64,000 bases of DNA from JAAFIW01 sp031414805 (GTDB lineage Bacteria; Pseudomonadota; Gammaproteobacteria; Burkholderiales; Burkholderiaceae_C). A model generated the notes under the pieces. The model worked only from the letters and a program-made list of their open reading frames with translations, did no database searches and was not told the origin of the DNA. This document shows positions 25,989-34,918 of this stretch, one piece after another. The stretch lies in the NCBI GenBank assembly GCA_031414805.1, contig JANOQJ010000056.1, positions 60,682 to 124,681 of the forward strand, in the 5' to 3' direction. The first letter of the stretch is position 1, and every line of letters starts with the position of its first letter. A program made the translations under genes and the position numbers.

Positions 25989-27303
25989 ATTGTTGATCGC
26001 GATGAAAGCCATTGACAAGCGATGGTTGGTCGGATACGTTTTTTTGCTTTTTGTGGGCTTTTCTATTTCGCTCAAGCAGCCTCCTTTTTATATGCCCGAT
26101 GAAGGTGCCCATTATCTGCGTGCCCATGAGGTCAGTCGTCTGCATTTAATTAACTTCCGTGGCAACGTGGGAGCCGATGTTTCGTGCAGCGAATACATAA
26201 CAGCGGCTAAAAAATACCACCTTACACCGAACGTTCAGAAGAAAGCAGAGGACGGGCAGGCAGACCCTTTGTGCACGGTGCGCTCGAGAAACACGGCTGG
26301 CTCCTACTCGTTTATTCCGTACATTCCAGCTGCAGCGGCCCTTGCGCTGACAGACACATTAGGCTGGGCGGTGGAACAAAAGCTGGCAGCGGCCCGCTCC
26401 CTTAATTTTCTGGTTTGGTTTTCAATACTATTCGCTGGGCTAATGTTTATCTGCAAAGGCAGGCTACTGATCTTATGCATAGTTTTGATGCCCGCGTTTT
26501 TTTGGCAGTTGGTGGCGTTGTCAGCAGACGGCGCATCGCTTGCGTCATGCGTGGTGTTTGTCTGCGCGGTGGTTGGCTTGATTCAGCGCGGCCAGGCTGT
26601 CTCAGGTAGGGCTATCGGGTGGCTGGTTGCACTTGCAATGCTGATCGGTGCCAGCAAAGGCGTCTATGCACTGATCGCACTGTTCGCGCTCGCTTTGTGG
26701 GATCAATTGCCTGGAAAATCATGGTGGTTTAAGGTGGCCTCGCTAGCAAGCCCCACAGTTGCGGCGCTAGGTATTTTTTTACTCTTCACGGGAATGGCAG
26801 ACCCATCACAGGTTTATTTGGGAAATGGTGCGGTTCCAGCCGAACAACTCAACTACGTTATTCAAAACCCACTTGCATTTTCTAAAACACTTCTAGATAT
26901 GTTCCTCAGTACCCCGCTTGAAGCTGTAGCCGTACCGCGCTATGCGGTTGCAAATCCACGCTCAAGCTTGAACGCGGCCATTATTTTTGGATTGGCGCTG
27001 GCGGTTTTAATGCTGCGCTCAGATTTTGGCGCGGGTCGGCGTGGCCGTTTTCTGGCCGCGGCGCTTTCTGTGGCGGGCTTCATCGGCTTTTGCTTGCCCT
27101 TGTATTTGACATACACGCCCGTCGGTGCGAGTTCTATATTGGGAATTCAAGGTAGGTATTATCTACCACTGCTACCTTTGGTATTTGTAGCACTGGCGAT
27201 CAATATGAGTGATGTCAACTGGCCCGCTTTCCAAAGTAAAGCAGGCTGGATAATCGTTCTTCCCATTCTGTTTTTGTTGTGGGCATGTTGGAATATCAAA
27301 TAA
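25972..27303 (+). CDS. DUF2142 polytopic membrane protein (candidate GT-C glycosyltransferase)
   Basis: 443 residues with about ten membrane segments. The motif PPFYMPDEGAHYLRAHEVSRLH in the first periplasmic loop (about 38-60) contains the acidic/His pattern of DUF2142 and resembles GT-C enzymes. The sequence GIQGRYYLPLLPLVFVAL near 405 is also family-typical. Start at ATG 25972 is preferred (GAGAGG at 6-nt spacing). In position it corresponds to a type-specific GtrC that would transfer the lipid-linked sugar onto a surface glycan (inference). Confidence 0.8.
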   Translation: MKSMTRLLIAMKAIDKRWLVGYVFLLFVGFSISLKQPPFYMPDEGAHYLRAHEVSRLHLINFRGNVGADVSCSEYITAAKKYHLTPNVQKKAEDGQADPLCTVRSRNTAGSYSFIPYIPAAAALALTDTLGWAVEQKLAAARSLNFLVWFSILFAGLMFICKGRLLILCIVLMPAFFWQLVALSADGASLASCVVFVCAVVGLIQRGQAVSGRAIGWLVALAMLIGASKGVYALIALFALALWDQLPGKSWWFKVASLASPTVAALGIFLLFTGMADPSQVYLGNGAVPAEQLNYVIQNPLAFSKTLLDMFLSTPLEAVAVPRYAVANPRSSLNAAIIFGLALAVLMLRSDFGAGRRGRFLAAALSVAGFIGFCLPLYLTYTPVGASSILGIQGRYYLPLLPLVFVALAINMSDVNWPAFQSKAGWIIVLPILFLLWACWNIK

Positions 27304-27319
27304 TGAGAGACATGACGCT

Positions 27320-28978
27320 ATGACCCACCCCGTTTTCGACTACATCATCATCGGCGCTGGCACCGCTGGTTGCCTGCTAGCCAACCGCTTGAGCGCCGAC
27401 AAGACCAAAAGGGTTTTGTTGATTGAGGCGGGCGGCAAAGACGATTACCACTGGATTCATATTCCGGTGGGTTATCTGCACTGCATCGGCAACCCGCGCA
27501 CCGACTGGCTTTACAGCACCGAAGCGCAAGCCGGTTTGAACGGGCGCAGCTTGAAGTACCCGCGGGGCAAAACGCTGGGGGGTTGCAGCAGCATCAACGG
27601 CATGATTTACATGCGCGGGCAGGCGCGGGACTATGACCACTGGGCGCAGCTCACGGGTGACGCGGGCTGGCGGTGGGACTCGGTGTTGCCTGCTTTCAAG
27701 CAGCATGAAAGTCACTATAAATTGGATAGCACGCCTAGCAATCCTGGCGTGCACGAGAGCCCGTTTCATGGCTCAAAAGGTGAATGGCGGGTGGAAAAGC
27801 AGCGGCTGCGCTGGGACGTGCTGGATGCGTTTGCCCAGGCGGCGCAGCAGGCAGGCATTCCGGCCACGGACGATTTCAACCGGGGTGACAACGAGGGCGT
27901 GGCTTATTTCGAGGTGAACCAGCGGGATGGCTGGCGCTGGAATACGGCGAAGGCGTTTTTGCGTCCCACCTGCTATGGCCGCCCCAACTTTGAAATGTGG
28001 ACGCGCGCGCAGGTCAGCCGACTGTTGTTTGAAACCGGCGCTGATGGCAGCCAGCGCTGCACCGGTGCCCAGGTGTGGACGGGCACCGAAATGCTGGATG
28101 TGCAGGCCCGCCTGGAGACCTTGCTGTGCGCAGGAAGCGTGGGTTCACCGCAGATTTTGCAGCTCTCGGGCATTGGCCCAGCTGCTTTGCTGCAAAAGCA
28201 TGGTGTCGATGTGCTGAGCGATGCGCCAGGGGTGGGCGCTAACTTGCAGGATCATTTGCAGATTCGCGCCGTGTTCAAGGTGCAGGGCGTGGCCACGCTG
28301 AACACGCTGGCCAGTTCCTGGTGGGGAAAGGCCAAAATTGGCCTGGAGTACGCGGCCAAGCGCACCGGGCCGATGAGCATGGCGCCTTCGCAGCTGGGGG
28401 CTTTCACCCGCAGCAACGCCGACCAGCCGCACCCCAACCTTCAATTTCACGTGCAGCCGCTCAGCCTGGACGCGTTTGGCGACCCGCTGCACAGCTTCAA
28501 CGCCATTACGGCCAGTGTGTGCAACCTGAACCCCACCAGCCGGGGCACGGTGCAGATCAAAAGCGGCAAGTTTGAAGATGCGCCTGCCATTGCACCCAAC
28601 TACCTGAGCACCCCCGAAGACCGGCAGGTGGCAGCCGATTCCCTGCGCGTGGTGCGCCGCGTGGTGGCCCAACCCGCGCTGGCGGCTTACCAGCCGCAGG
28701 AATACAAGCCGGGCGTGCAGTTTGAGTCAGACGAAGACCTGGCCCGGCTGGCGGGTGACATTGCCACCACAATTTTTCACCCGGTGGGCACCACCAAAAT
28801 GGGCGCTGATGACGACGCGCTGGCGGTGCTGGATTCGCAGTTTCGCGTGCGGGGCGTCAAAGACCTGCGTGTGGTCGATGCGGGCGCGATGCCAACCATC
28901 ACCAGTGGCAACACCAATTCCCCTACCTTGATGATGGCCGAGAAGGCGGCGCAGTGGATTCGGGCGGCGCACGCCTGA
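27320..28978 (+). CDS. GMC-family FAD oxidoreductase (choline/alcohol dehydrogenase-like)
   Basis: 552-residue flavoenzyme. FAD-binding GAGTAGCLLANRL is at about 12, GMC signature 1 PRGKTLGGCSSINGMIYMRG at about 80, and signature 2 GSVGSPQILQLSGIGP at about 273. The C-terminal TIFHPVGTTKMG contains the active-site His, and VVDAGAMPTITSGNTNSPT follows. It oxidises an alcohol to an aldehyde; the substrate is not set by sequence. GC and codon use match the flanking chromosome and not the glycan cassette just upstream, so it may belong functionally with mmsA and the AtuA-like gene. Confidence 0.92.
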   Translation: MTHPVFDYIIIGAGTAGCLLANRLSADKTKRVLLIEAGGKDDYHWIHIPVGYLHCIGNPRTDWLYSTEAQAGLNGRSLKYPRGKTLGGCSSINGMIYMRGQARDYDHWAQLTGDAGWRWDSVLPAFKQHESHYKLDSTPSNPGVHESPFHGSKGEWRVEKQRLRWDVLDAFAQAAQQAGIPATDDFNRGDNEGVAYFEVNQRDGWRWNTAKAFLRPTCYGRPNFEMWTRAQVSRLLFETGADGSQRCTGAQVWTGTEMLDVQARLETLLCAGSVGSPQILQLSGIGPAALLQKHGVDVLSDAPGVGANLQDHLQIRAVFKVQGVATLNTLASSWWGKAKIGLEYAAKRTGPMSMAPSQLGAFTRSNADQPHPNLQFHVQPLSLDAFGDPLHSFNAITASVCNLNPTSRGTVQIKSGKFEDAPAIAPNYLSTPEDRQVAADSLRVVRRVVAQPALAAYQPQEYKPGVQFESDEDLARLAGDIATTIFHPVGTTKMGADDDALAVLDSQFRVRGVKDLRVVDAGAMPTITSGNTNSPTLMMAEKAAQWIRAAHA

Positions 28979-29095
28979 GCAGCTTGCGGGAAATCACCAA
29001 TGCACTGAGTCGGTGCGCCCTTTACAGTGCATTGCTGTGATTCGGGCTCTACAGGGCATCGGGTCACGATGAGGAGCCGAGGAGACAAGACATGC

Positions 29096-29124
29096 AAAAG
29101 GCGCTGGTGATCCCAGCGCCTTTT
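29096..29124. terminator. Bidirectional intrinsic terminator
   Basis: AAAAGGCGCTGG pairs perfectly with CCAGCGCCTTTT around a 5-nt loop. An A-tract on one side and a T-tract on the other suit termination in both directions, between the convergent GMC gene and the DUF2946-like gene. The remaining 28979-29095 holds nothing else I can identify. Confidence 0.85.
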
Positions 29125-29129
29125 CGCTT

Positions 29130-29672
29130 TCACGAGCCCGCGTGGTGCGCCTGCGGGCTCGGCTCAAAGCCGAACTGTTTCAGTAACTCGGCGCGCCGCA
29201 CAGGCTGGGGTACCCACAGCCGCTGCTCAATCGCATCCGCCGCCAGCCCTACGTCCTGTGTGTGCACCAAACCCAGGCCCAAACCAGTGTGCAGGTAGAC
29301 GAAACCCGCTTCGTCCACCACGCATTGCTGCACCGTCGCCTGCTGGCCGGTGTGGCTAGTGGGTTCAAACTGCTCGTTCAGCCGCCAGATCAGCGGGGTC
29401 AGCTCCAGCTCCACATACACCCGCTGCGGGCCGTTTTGAAAGTACCACTGGCCGGTGGCGGGGCCTTGGGTTTCGGCCTGGTAGTTGCGGGCAATGAAGT
29501 CGATCAGCTTGTCGTGGCGGAGCAAGGAGCCTTTGCTCTGAGGGAAAGGCCCTGCCGCCTGGGTGGGGTCGTCGCGCATGTACCAATTGCCACGCGCGTC
29601 CAGCCCCAACCAGCCGTAGCAGTGCGGCACGGTGGGCCATTTGGCCATGGCGGCTTTGACAATGTCATCCAT
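29130..29672 (-). CDS. Conserved hypothetical protein (DUF2946-like)
   Basis: 180 residues, soluble, with no signal peptide. Conserved-looking features are HCYGWLGLDARGNWYMRDD near 20-35, GSLLRHDKLIDFI and WYFQNGPQRVYVELE. I recall similar proteins in Comamonadaceae labelled DUF2946 but do not know a function, and the family label is uncertain. Start at ATG 29672 has GGAG upstream and overlaps the YheT-like hydrolase gene by 8 nt, implying joint transcription. Confidence 0.7.
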   Translation of the reverse strand: MDDIVKAAMAKWPTVPHCYGWLGLDARGNWYMRDDPTQAAGPFPQSKGSLLRHDKLIDFIARNYQAETQGPATGQWYFQNGPQRVYVELELTPLIWRLNEQFEPTSHTGQQATVQQCVVDEAGFVYLHTGLGLGLVHTQDVGLAADAIEQRLWVPQPVRRAELLKQFGFEPSPQAHHAGS

Positions 29673-30657
29673 GGATCGACTCCGTTCCTGTGGTGTGAGG
29701 TGCCAGCCATTCGCACACGGCATCGGGCATGGCGTAAACGTGCCCTGGTAATGTGCCCGCAGGAAAACCCACATGCCCACCATGCGCGGGTTGCCACAGC
29801 GTGAGCCAGGGGTTTTTCAGGTCAGCCGCGACCGGCAGGCTGTGCGCGGGCATGAACGGGTCGTTGCGTGCGTTCAGCGCCAGCGCGGGCACGCGAATGC
29901 GGTTCAAGTGGGGCTTGGCGCTGGCGCGCTGCCAATAGTCGGGCGTGTCTTTGAAGCCGTGCAGGGGGGCGGTGAACACATTGTCAAACGCATACAGATC
30001 ACGCGCCGCCAGCAAGGTGTCGCGGTCAAACAGCCCGGGGTGCTGGTCCCACTTTTGCAGGGCGCGGGGCTTCATGGTGGCCAGAAACATGCGGGTATAG
30101 GCCAGGCGGTTAAAGCCCCGGCCAATCTGCTCGCCGCTGGCGGCCAGGTCGAGCGGCGAGCTGACGCTGACCACGGCTTGCACCACCGCCGCCGCCGATT
30201 CGCCCATTTCCCCTGCCCAGCGCATGAGTGCATTACCACCCAGGGAGATGCCAACGGCCAACAGGGGCCCGGTGTGTTGGGCACGCAGGCGGGCCAGGAT
30301 CCAGCCAATTTCTTCGTAATCGCCCGAATGGTAGGCGCGTGGCGCGTGGTTCAGCTCGCCGCTGCAGCCGCGAAAGTGCGGCACCACAAAACCCCAGCCG
30401 CGCGCGGCGCACACATGAGCCAGCGCATGGGCGTAGTGGCTGGCCGACGAGCCTTCCAGGCCGTGGAACATGACAAGGAGAACGTTTGCTGGCTGGGCGG
30501 TTTGCATCCAGTCCACATCAATGAAGTCGTTATCGGGCGTGTTCCACCGCTCCCGTCGGTAAACCGGTGGCGCAGCGCGGTGCTTTTTGCCATAAAGCGC
30601 TGGCCAGATGGTTTGCAAGTTGCCACCCGGCAACCATTTTGGCGCTATGTATTTCAT
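29665..30657 (-). CDS. YheT-family alpha/beta hydrolase
   Basis: 330 residues of the UPF0017/YheT hydrolase family. N-terminal WLPGGNLQTIWPALY is the family hallmark. FHGLEGSSASHYA forms the oxyanion region, nucleophile Ser138 lies in VGISLGG, the acidic residue in NARNDPFMP and the His in HGGHVGFP. Substrate unknown; relatives are esterases. The start codon ATG 30657 falls inside dispersed repeat R7 with no clear Shine-Dalgarno, so the original start or leader may have been altered by that repeat. Confidence 0.87.
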   Translation of the reverse strand: MKYIAPKWLPGGNLQTIWPALYGKKHRAAPPVYRRERWNTPDNDFIDVDWMQTAQPANVLLVMFHGLEGSSASHYAHALAHVCAARGWGFVVPHFRGCSGELNHAPRAYHSGDYEEIGWILARLRAQHTGPLLAVGISLGGNALMRWAGEMGESAAAVVQAVVSVSSPLDLAASGEQIGRGFNRLAYTRMFLATMKPRALQKWDQHPGLFDRDTLLAARDLYAFDNVFTAPLHGFKDTPDYWQRASAKPHLNRIRVPALALNARNDPFMPAHSLPVAADLKNPWLTLWQPAHGGHVGFPAGTLPGHVYAMPDAVCEWLAPHTTGTESIHG

Positions 30658-30687
30658 AGCTGCTTGAGCAGTTTCGACAAGGGCTGG
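30644..30687 (-). repeat. Dispersed double-palindrome repeat, copy R7
   Basis: GCTATGTATTTCATAGCTGC through AAGGGCTGG, in reverse orientation. It covers the start codon of the YheT-like gene. The rest of the gap to 30800 shows no feature. Confidence 0.83.
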
Positions 30688-30800
30688 AGGCCAAAAAGGC
30701 TTAAAAAGTAAAAAGTACCTGAAAGAGGCTTCAGAAGCCTTTGCGTGTGGCCGCCAGCATAGCGATTGCGCGGGGGCCAATGCCAGCCCCAGCAAAGTCC

Positions 30801-32234
30801 TCAGCTCAAAAACCCCAAATCCGTCGGGTACGCCGCCCCACCAAAGTTCTTCAGGTTGGGCAGCACCATGCCCAGCTCGGTGTCAGCCACACCAAACCAC
30901 TTGGCCAAGGTGGCTGCGTATTGGTCTACGGCGGTGCTGGGCAGCAAACGGCCCTGGCCCACGTGCTGTTGGTCTTGCGCGGCGCTGGTGCTGCCCACGC
31001 TCATGGGCGGCGGGCTGCCGTAAAACGCCTTGCCTTTCACCGCACCGCCCACCATGAAGTGGTGGCTGCCCCAGCCGTGGTCGGAGCCGTCGCCGTTGGA
31101 TTGCAAGGTGCGCCCAAAGTCGCTGGCGGTGAACGCCGTGACCTGGTTGGCCACCCCGAGCTCTACGGTGGCGTTGTAAAACGCGGTCATGGCGGCACTC
31201 ACGTTGGTGAGCAGGCCAGGGTGGTTGCTCAGCAAGTTGTCGTGCAAATCAAAGCCCCCCAACGAGACGAAAAACACCTGGCGTTTGGCGCCCAGCGCGT
31301 TGCGCGCACCAATCAGGCGGGCCACGACCTTCATCTGGTCGGCCAGGCTGTTGCCCGTGGGGAATGCGGTGGCGAGGTTGCTGCCCGCCAGAGCCGATGT
31401 GACTTGCCCCTCCGCGAGGATCGAGCGTTTGGTGACGGCGGCGTATTCGTTTTCCAGCGTCTGGCTGCGGTTGGCTTGAATGATCTCGGTCAGGGCGGTT
31501 TTTACCGCGGCTGAGTTGTAAATATTGCTCTTCACGCCGTTAATGGGGACCGCGCCGCTGGTGCTCACCTGGTATTGCAAAGCCTGGTCACCAGCCATAA
31601 AAACGGCATTACCACTGGCAGAAATGCAGGTGAACAGCGAGTTGCTGTTGCTGGACAGGGCCAGGTCGCCCATATTGCCGCCCCAACCGATGGTGGAGCC
31701 CTCGGGCGAGGACGACTGCCAGACCGACTGCTGGTCGTTGTGCGAGAACAACTTGGGCGGCAGCGGGTACAGCGCGCGATTGGCACTGGCGTATTGGGTT
31801 TTGGTCAATGGCACCACCAGCGGGCCCACATTCAGCTGCACGGCAGCCTTGCCCGTGTTGAACAGGCCTGCCAGGCCGCTCATAGCGGGGTTTAGCGCGT
31901 ACTGCAAGCCGCCTGCAAGGGCTGTGGTGGGACTGAGCAAGGTGCTGGCCAACGCTGACTTGGGCAGCGCTATGCCCGTGGTTCCGCCGCGAATGCTGCT
32001 GTAGGCGGCGTAGCTGGGGTCGTCGTAGCTGATGACCGTGTTGGCGTGGTCGTTGCCGCCGAACAGGAAAACGCAGACCAGCGCCTTGTAGTCGGTGGCG
32101 TTGAAGGCCGCCGCTTCGCCAATGGCGGCCAGGTTCAATGCGAATGGCAGGGCAGTGCCTGCGACCGCGAGTTGCGTGGAGCGGCGCAGAAAGGCGCGGC
32201 GGGTGTGTTTGTCGGGTTGGATGAAGTTCATCAT
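30801..32234 (-). CDS. DUF1501 exported protein
   Basis: 477 residues. A twin-arginine-type signal (RRAFLRRSTQLAVAGTALPFAL) leads to a DUF1501 domain: VCVFLFGGNDHANTV, NVGPLV, VFFVSLGGFDLHDN and TASDFGRTLQSNGDGSDHGWGSHHFMVGG, which resembles alkaline-phosphatase/sulfatase-like folds. Function is unknown. It is 49 bp downstream of the DUF1800 gene; such pairs recur widely and are probably co-exported partners. Confidence 0.88.
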   Translation of the reverse strand: MMNFIQPDKHTRRAFLRRSTQLAVAGTALPFALNLAAIGEAAAFNATDYKALVCVFLFGGNDHANTVISYDDPSYAAYSSIRGGTTGIALPKSALASTLLSPTTALAGGLQYALNPAMSGLAGLFNTGKAAVQLNVGPLVVPLTKTQYASANRALYPLPPKLFSHNDQQSVWQSSSPEGSTIGWGGNMGDLALSSNSNSLFTCISASGNAVFMAGDQALQYQVSTSGAVPINGVKSNIYNSAAVKTALTEIIQANRSQTLENEYAAVTKRSILAEGQVTSALAGSNLATAFPTGNSLADQMKVVARLIGARNALGAKRQVFFVSLGGFDLHDNLLSNHPGLLTNVSAAMTAFYNATVELGVANQVTAFTASDFGRTLQSNGDGSDHGWGSHHFMVGGAVKGKAFYGSPPPMSVGSTSAAQDQQHVGQGRLLPSTAVDQYAATLAKWFGVADTELGMVLPNLKNFGGAAYPTDLGFLS

Positions 32235-32251
32235 TTTTCCTTTTAATCAGA

Positions 32252-32277
32252 GGGGACAGAGCTGAAGATCTGTCCCC
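32252..32277. repeat. Hairpin between the DUF1800 and DUF1501 genes
   Basis: GGGGACAGA (32252-32260) and TCTGTCCCC (32269-32277) form a perfect 9-bp stem with an 8-nt loop in the 49-bp gap. It could be a short REP-like unit or an mRNA processing or attenuation structure. Confidence 0.6.
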
Positions 32278-32283
32278 AGGTAA

Positions 32284-34197
32284 TTACTTTTGCACGAGGT
32301 ATTCAGGGCTGGCCATGACCAGGAACACGGCGGCGGCGATGCGGTCCAGCTTGACGCTGGCGCTGCTGGCATCGGTCACTGGTGTGGCGTTGAGCGCATT
32401 GGCGATGGTGGTTTGGGTCGCCGCAGACACCTGGCCCGCCGACAACAGCAACACCAGCTTGCGCACCAGCGCGGGCGCGTCGGCCACCAGCGGCAAAACG
32501 TTGGCGTAGTTGGCGGTGATGTCATACACCGGCGTGGCCCCCGCCACGTTTTGCGGCACATTGGGGGCGTTCACCAAAATGCCATTGCGGATGGCGTTTT
32601 GCATGTAGTTCAAATAGCCGCCCACGCTGCTTTCCGTGACGATTTGAAACTCCGGCGCAACTTGTTTGGCCGTAGCCAGTGAAGTAGACGGTGGGACGTA
32701 ACCAGGGCGGAAAAAGTTGAACACCGAAGGTGCCCGCATCGGGCTTTGACCTAGTTGGGTTGCCGGGTTGCTGAGGTCGCCAATCTTCCAGCTGTTGGCC
32801 GCCGAGTTCAGCCCAAACGTGCGACCCCACTGAACAAACCGCACCATCGGCTCGCGCAGCTTGCCAAAGCCGGGCTGCGCCAGACCCGTGCTGCTTCGGG
32901 CTTCGTCGTCCAGCAGCACTGCGGAAACCACGGCTTTCATGTCGCCACGCACACCAGAGCCGTTGTTGTTGAAGGCTGTGGCCACGCGGCTCACATAAGC
33001 TGGGCTGGGGTTGCTGGTCACCAACCGCTGGATGAGCTGTTTGCCAATGAAAGGGCCGACGTTGGGGTGGTTGGCCAAAGTGTCCAGCGCGGTTCTCAAG
33101 GCGGTCGCGCCGGGTGTGTTGGCCGGGATGGTGGTGCCCAAAAACGTGGCCGCCAGGTTGGAATGGCGATTGGCCACCAGCACCATCGGCAAGCGGGTGT
33201 AGGTGGTGCTGGGTATGGTGGAGGTTTCACCCGAGCTGTTGGTCACCACCGTCGGTACGTTCTGGCTGGCATCAAACTCGTAGCCCGTGAACACGCGGGC
33301 CAGGTTGCTCACATCCTCAGCGGTGTAGCTGTCCAGCCGGTTACCTGCGGCATCCTTTTTTTCCGTGCCGTCGTTGTTCAGCTGGTACAGGCCAATGGTG
33401 AACAACTGCATCACCTCACGGGCATAGTTTTCATCGGGCTGGCGGCCCGTAGCGGTGTCTTCTTTCTGGTTGCCTCTGGTGTTCAGGAAAACACCCATCG
33501 CCGGGCTGAGCGTGACGGCTTGCAGCAGCTCACGAAAATTGCCCAAGGCGTTCGCGCTGAGCAGATCCCAGTAGGCTGCCGCCATGTGGCTGCGCCAGAA
33601 CTGGTTCAAGCTGCTCGCGCCCACCACCATCAATTCCGATAGCGCCAGCGCAACACGCTTGCGCACCGGGTCGGGCGCCGTAAACAACTGGTTCCACATC
33701 ATGGGGTCGGTGGGGTTTTGCGCGTTAAAAAATTGGGTGCTGGCGCTGGTGTCGGCATAGCCCCTGCGGGTCAGCCAGTCAAAACCGGTTTCGCCCGCAG
33801 GAACAGCAAACTGCTCTGTCAGCCACGCGGCGTAGCCCTTGCTGCGCAATGCCGCAATGTCCGCATCAGTGGCGGAAAACTGGGCTTGCAAGAGGAAACG
33901 TGCCGCTTGTTCTTCGCTCAGGCTTTGCGTACTGGGTGGCGCGGGGGTAGCCGGTGGCGGTGCTGGGGTTGGCGAGGGTCCGGGCGACGGCGTTGGCGCA
34001 ACTGCCACGGGGCTGCCAGCCACTGGCGTGGCCTCGCCACCGCCACCACCGCAAGCAGCTAACAGGCTGGTCGCCAGTGCGCCACCGCCGAGGGCCGTCA
34101 GCGGGTTGAGCGGCTCCGGCGGGTGAGGGGTCGCCTCCGTGCTGGGTATCTGTGACCTGACGTGCACGGTGGCCGGACGATCCAGTGTTTCTGCCAT
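32284..34197 (-). CDS. DUF1800 exported protein
   Basis: 637 residues. The N-terminal region has a hydrophobic stretch and Cys (GGGALATSLLAACGGGGG, about 42-60), suggesting a lipoprotein or export signal, then a PTPSPGPSPTPAPP linker. The DUF1800 domain follows: ARFLLQAQFSATDADIAAL, YDLLSANALGNFRELL-type core, DENYAREVMQLFTIGL, SNLARVFTGYEF, IGKQLIQRLVTSNPSPAYV and APSVFNFFRPGY. Start ATG 34197 with GAGGAG upstream is preferred to the longer frame. Function unknown; first gene of the pair with DUF1501. Confidence 0.87.
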   Translation of the reverse strand: MAETLDRPATVHVRSQIPSTEATPHPPEPLNPLTALGGGALATSLLAACGGGGGEATPVAGSPVAVAPTPSPGPSPTPAPPPATPAPPSTQSLSEEQAARFLLQAQFSATDADIAALRSKGYAAWLTEQFAVPAGETGFDWLTRRGYADTSASTQFFNAQNPTDPMMWNQLFTAPDPVRKRVALALSELMVVGASSLNQFWRSHMAAAYWDLLSANALGNFRELLQAVTLSPAMGVFLNTRGNQKEDTATGRQPDENYAREVMQLFTIGLYQLNNDGTEKKDAAGNRLDSYTAEDVSNLARVFTGYEFDASQNVPTVVTNSSGETSTIPSTTYTRLPMVLVANRHSNLAATFLGTTIPANTPGATALRTALDTLANHPNVGPFIGKQLIQRLVTSNPSPAYVSRVATAFNNNGSGVRGDMKAVVSAVLLDDEARSSTGLAQPGFGKLREPMVRFVQWGRTFGLNSAANSWKIGDLSNPATQLGQSPMRAPSVFNFFRPGYVPPSTSLATAKQVAPEFQIVTESSVGGYLNYMQNAIRNGILVNAPNVPQNVAGATPVYDITANYANVLPLVADAPALVRKLVLLLSAGQVSAATQTTIANALNATPVTDASSASVKLDRIAAAVFLVMASPEYLVQK

Positions 34198-34392
34198 GGC
34201 TTGACTCCTCGGTGTGTTGGAAAGCGCAGAGCATGCGCCACGCCTGTGACGGGCGAGGGGCTTGCCCGCCAAAGTTCCGCAAAGAATGTTTCTTTATGTT
34301 TTGCGTTTTAGATAAGTACTATTGCTTAATCGAAGCTGGTCGTTTGAGCGAAACCGAGACCGTTAGAACCATACAAACCAGGGATGCGCGTC

Positions 34393-34908
34393 ATGATGTG
34401 GTCAATTTCATGGGTTGCCGTGCAAGGCAAACCAGCCGCTCAGGTTCTGAGCGAGCTGGAGTTCGAAGCGCTGTGCAACCCGCGAACAGACGACAACACC
34501 TGCGTGCTCGGAGCCAGTTTGGACAGTGGCTGGTACCTGGTCTACATAGACGACAGCTGGCACGAGCAACTGACGCCCAGAGTGCTGGAAAAGCTCTCGC
34601 GTGGTGGCGCCTCGGTGCTGCATTGCGTGGTGGAGGAGGCGCAGCGCGTATCGTCGGCCTGCTTGTACTACGACGGCGAACCCGTATGGCTTGTGTTGCA
34701 CGACGGCGAAATGAGTACCGACCATCTAGACGTGGCGGGCGCTGCACCGCCGGAGCTTGATGCGTTGTTGGCGCAGGCCCGCGAGCCTCAGCCCCGACCG
34801 CGCTCCAGCTACCACATTCCCATTTCCTTGGCGGGCATGCTCTGCGGTTTCGACCACGAACACCCGGACACGCTACCCGCGTTTGTGGAGCTGACTGAGG
34901 TGATTTAG
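34393..34908 (+). CDS. Hypothetical protein
   Basis: 171 residues, acidic, with no signal or membrane segment. It has GWYLVYIDDSWHEQL, SVLHCVVEEAQRVSSACLYYDGEPVWLVLHDGE and a C-terminal GFDHEHPDT. I do not recognise the family. Start at ATG 34393 has AGGG at a workable distance; ATG 34384 and 34396 are alternatives. It is divergent from the DUF1800 gene and convergent with ampD. The 195-bp gap upstream is AT-rich and probably promoter DNA. Confidence 0.65.
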   Translation: MMWSISWVAVQGKPAAQVLSELEFEALCNPRTDDNTCVLGASLDSGWYLVYIDDSWHEQLTPRVLEKLSRGGASVLHCVVEEAQRVSSACLYYDGEPVWLVLHDGEMSTDHLDVAGAAPPELDALLAQAREPQPRPRSSYHIPISLAGMLCGFDHEHPDTLPAFVELTEVI

Positions 34909-34918
34909 CGCGCCACGA

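Noticed and set aside
23487..27303. Prophage
   Set aside because: The gene types occur in seroconverting phages, but no integrase, attachment duplication, or structural or lysis gene is present nearby.
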